64,000 nt of DNA. Origin: Rhabdothermincola salaria. Its GTDB lineage: Bacteria > Actinomycetota > Acidimicrobiia > Acidimicrobiales > Acidimicrobilacustridaceae. Every line of letters starts with the position of its first letter. Positions within the stretch are counted from its first letter, which is position 1. A model generated the notes under the pieces. It was not told the origin of the DNA and did not search any database. It was given only the letters and a program-made list of their open reading frames with translations. The stretch lies in the NCBI RefSeq assembly GCF_021246445.1, contig NZ_JAJQXW010000001.1:1134168-1198167 (forward strand). Direction: 5' to 3'. Positions 63,710 through 64,000 of this stretch are shown in pieces. A program made the position numbers and the translations under genes.

Positions 63710-64000
63710 GGACGGCTCCCGCCGTCGGGATCGGCGGCATCAGGATCGGCTGCAGGGGCCTCGGAAGCAGGGACCTCGGAAGCAGGGACCGGGTCGACGA
63801 CGGGGGCCGTGCCGTGGGCCGGGGAGACGTCGTCCGTCGGGGGCCCATCGGGACCTGGTGCGGACCCGGGCCCGTCGGGCGCCGGTCCCTCGACCGGCTC
63901 GGCCACGCCCGGGACCTCGGCCAGGATCACCGAGGCGGGATCGAAGGCGCCGGCGGGCACGCCGGCGTCCGGCGCGGGTGCCCGCCCGGCTGGCGCCTCC
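63706..64000 (-). CDS. C-terminal end of an unidentified protein (runs off right edge)
   Basis: An open frame from the window edge to TGA 63706-63708, about 97 residues visible. It is Pro/Ala/Asp-rich and low in complexity (PVPASEVPASEAPAADPDAA, with a PASE repeat), as in the disordered tails of membrane or exported proteins. The stop overlaps the GT2 start (GTGA), which supports it being real. What the N-terminal part is cannot be seen. Confidence 0.55.
   Translation of the reverse strand, partial: EAPAGRAPAPDAGVPAGAFDPASVILAEVPGVAEPVEGPAPDGPGSAPGPDGPPTDDVSPAHGTAPVVDPVPASEVPASEAPAADPDAADPDGGSRP

Overview
The window is a GC-rich actinobacterial chromosome segment that is almost fully coding, with many GTG starts and many 4-base ATGA/GTGA gene overlaps. 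The core block (smpB, ssrA, secA-prfB-ftsE-ftsX, comF, ahcY, a SIS-type phosphoglucose/phosphomannose isomerase, Trm112, phosphomannomutase) sits among many SDRs, an acyl-CoA synthetase, a P450 and an NDMA-dependent alcohol dehydrogenase. This mix suggests a free-living soil or aquatic member of the class Acidimicrobiia (Ilumatobacter/Iamia-like). The taxon is inferred from gene content, not measured.

Left part (1-20 kb): an M67/JAMM peptidase diverges from smpB. Next come a conserved membrane protein, a stand-alone encapsulated-ferritin-like protein, a VOC protein and ssrA, which is followed at once by an AACC-rich tract. A PAS-PAS-GGDEF-EAL protein and a GAF-EAL gene split by an in-frame TAG form a c-di-GMP cluster. 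Then follow a DJ-1/PfpI protein, a double-hotdog thioesterase, a sulfotransferase, an NTF2-nitroreductase fusion, two serine-hydrolase lipoproteins (one lacking its catalytic residues), a YkgJ protein coupled to a rhomboid-like/MprF-like membrane protein, and a vWA membrane protein.

Middle part (20-46 kb): a rhodanese lipoprotein behind a CsoR/CstR-like palindrome, an AlkP-superfamily enzyme, a DMT exporter, and an overlapping three-gene unit of PAS-GGDEF cyclase, CarH-like cobalamin photosensor without a DNA-binding domain, and a small membrane protein. After that come oxidoreductases, a DUF368/PopT polyprenyl-phosphate transporter, small hypotheticals, a flavin reductase, an MBL hydrolase, an acyl-CoA synthetase, an EEP phosphohydrolase, an arylsulfatase, a MarR/YceI divergent pair with two matching operators, and a catabolic-looking group (P450, nitronate monooxygenase, NDMA-dependent ADH, ketosteroid-isomerase-like protein, SDR). 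A DEAH helicase and an L,D-transpeptidase close this part.

Right part (46-64 kb): YqgE, thioredoxin (with a second CsoR/CstR-like palindrome), a Bax-inhibitor-1 protein, an AI-2E-type transporter, carbonic anhydrase, the ftsX-ftsE-prfB-secA block, a pseudo-receiver overlapping comF, an SDR, ahcY, and a sugar-phosphate/glycosylation operon that runs off the right edge.

Themes that tie the genes together: c-di-GMP signalling with a possible light/B12 input, sulfur or persulfide stress control of rhodanese and thioredoxin, and envelope biogenesis. No insertion sequence, prophage, CRISPR array or tRNA gene was seen.
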